Origin: WHSM01 sp050701635
GTDB lineage: Bacteria; Actinomycetota; Actinomycetes; Mycobacteriales; Micromonosporaceae
Assembly: GCA_050701635.1 (NCBI GenBank)
Contig: JBOGDF010000316.1
Location: 1 to 6,444, forward strand
Direction: 5' to 3'
DNA: 6,444 nt
The translations under genes were made by a program, and so were the position numbers. Shown here piece after piece: positions 5,562-6,444 of the stretch. The notes beneath the pieces are model-generated. The model worked only from the letters and a program-made list of their open reading frames with translations, was not told where the DNA came from and made no database searches. Every line of letters begins with the position of its first letter. Positions within the stretch are counted from its first letter, which is position 1.

Positions 5562-6444
5562 CCGCTCCGCCGCTGCGGCGTGACGCCGACTTCCGGCGGT
5601 ACGTCGCCGCCCGGATCAGCTCGATCACCGGCTCGGTGATCACGTACCTCGCGATGCCGGTGCTGGTCTACCAGCTCACCGGCTCCAACTTCTGGACCGC
5701 CGCGGTGGTGGCCGCCGAGAGCCTCCCGTACGTGGGGCTGGGGCTGGTCGCCGGCGCGCTGGCGGACCGGCTCGACCGGCGCCGGGTGATGGTCGCCGCC
5801 GACGTGGTGAGCGCGTTCCTGCTGGCCAGCGTGCCGATCACGTACTACCTGGGCGGGTTGACCGCGCCGCACGTGCTGCTGGTGGCGTTCGCCGCGCAGT
5901 CCGCGTTCGTGTTCTTCGACGCCGCCAACTTCGGTGCCCTGCCGACCCTGGTCGGGGCGGGGCGGATCGCCGCGGCCCAGTCCACGGTGTTCGGCGCCAG
6001 CACGGTGGTGGAGCTGGTGGTGCCGGCGCTGGCGGGAGCGGCGCTGGCACTCGTACCGCCGGCGTCTCTGCTGGCGATCGACGCGGTGAGCTTCGCCGCG
6101 TCGGCGCTGCTGATCGGCGCGATCGCCCGCCCGCTCTGGGACCCCGACCGAGCCGCCGGGGCGCCACGCCACCTGGGCCGGGAGATCGGTGACGGCCTGC
6201 GTTTCCTCTGGCAGCAGCCGGTGGTACGGGTGCAGACCCTGGTCGGCACCACCCAGGCATTCACCGGCGGCGCGTTCGTCGGACAGCTGGTGCCGTGGGC
6301 GGACCAGCTGCTCGGCATCGGCCCCGGCGACCGCCGGCTCGGCCTGCTGTTCACCGCGTGGGCGGTCGGCTCGCTCGGCGCCACCCTGCTGTTTCCCCGA
6401 CTCGCCCGCCGGTACGGCGATGCCCGCGTCGCCCTGTACGCGAT
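5558..6444 (+). CDS. Major facilitator superfamily transporter, partial (3' end beyond window)
   Basis: At least 295 residues are present and the frame is open to the window edge. The sequence resembles drug-efflux-type MFS proteins (MFS_3 / enterobactin-exporter-like group). It has a short cytoplasmic start (RRDADFRRYVAARI), repeated hydrophobic helices, and MFS motif A GALADRLDRRRV (about 66-77) in the loop between helices 2 and 3. The central loop WDPDRAAGAPRHLGREIGDG precedes GLRFLWQQPVVR, typical of the link between the two six-helix halves. The start is unusual. No ATG, GTG or TTG is in frame between the upstream stop and the first helix. CTG at 5558 overlaps that stop as CTGA and gives the N-terminus expected for the family, with GGAG (5552-5555) only 2 nt before it. 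The next in-frame starts, GTG at 5636 and ATG at 5654, would remove most of helix 1. The substrate cannot be told from sequence. Confidence 0.88.
   Translation, partial: MTAPPLRRDADFRRYVAARISSITGSVITYLAMPVLVYQLTGSNFWTAAVVAAESLPYVGLGLVAGALADRLDRRRVMVAADVVSAFLLASVPITYYLGGLTAPHVLLVAFAAQSAFVFFDAANFGALPTLVGAGRIAAAQSTVFGASTVVELVVPALAGAALALVPPASLLAIDAVSFAASALLIGAIARPLWDPDRAAGAPRHLGREIGDGLRFLWQQPVVRVQTLVGTTQAFTGGAFVGQLVPWADQLLGIGPGDRRLGLLFTAWAVGSLGATLLFPRLARRYGDARVALYA

Noticed and set aside
5363..6172. Minus-strand open frame (269 codons) opposite the membrane protein and transporter genes
   Set aside because: Its composition is R/H/Q/G-rich with no recognisable motif. The plus strand encodes clear membrane helices and MFS motif A over the same bases.

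Overview
The window is high-GC DNA with heavy G/C use at third codon positions, GTG as well as ATG starts, and protein families common in Actinobacteria. It looks like chromosomal sequence from an actinomycete, plausibly Micromonosporaceae, but the genus is inferred from style and family content only. I see no mobile element, tRNA, rRNA or CRISPR array.

Layout, left to right. (1) Positions 1-121 hold only the tail of an intergenic region, with a perfect 11-bp-stem inverted repeat. (2) Positions 122-2033 carry two genes on the minus strand, probably one transcription unit: an ECF sigma factor with a C-terminal SnoaL-like domain (SigG/TIGR02960 type), followed 37 nt later by an AraC-type regulator. 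(3) A 181-nt divergent intergenic region (2034-2214) separates the sigma gene from a plus-strand stand-alone SnoaL/NTF2-fold protein of 125 aa. (4) Positions 2626-4710 encode a 694-aa RecQ-like helicase of the RqlH type. It has a helicase core, a probable winged helix, a four-cysteine zinc site and a C-terminal phosphoribosyltransferase-like module, and it probably starts from a leaderless mRNA. (5) Converging on it is a minus-strand gene for a small exported or membrane-anchored protein of 59 aa. The two stop codons form the ends of one 15-nt palindrome. (6) A divergent intergenic region (4900-5042) leads to a plus-strand pair: a 172-aa four-helix membrane protein and a major facilitator transporter that runs off the right edge. 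The transporter's best start is a CTG overlapping the upstream stop codon.

How the genes may work together. The sigma factor and AraC regulator look like a small regulatory unit. The divergent SnoaL-like gene shares their control region and carries the same fold as the sigma factor's own C-terminal domain, so it is a candidate target or partner; this is inference. The helicase is a housekeeping-type DNA repair gene with no visible link to its neighbours. The membrane protein and transporter are probably translated together.

The window is mostly ordinary actinobacterial chromosome. The points most worth a second look are the helicase architecture, the sigma/SnoaL/AraC cluster, the transporter's start codon, and the palindrome joining two convergent stop codons.
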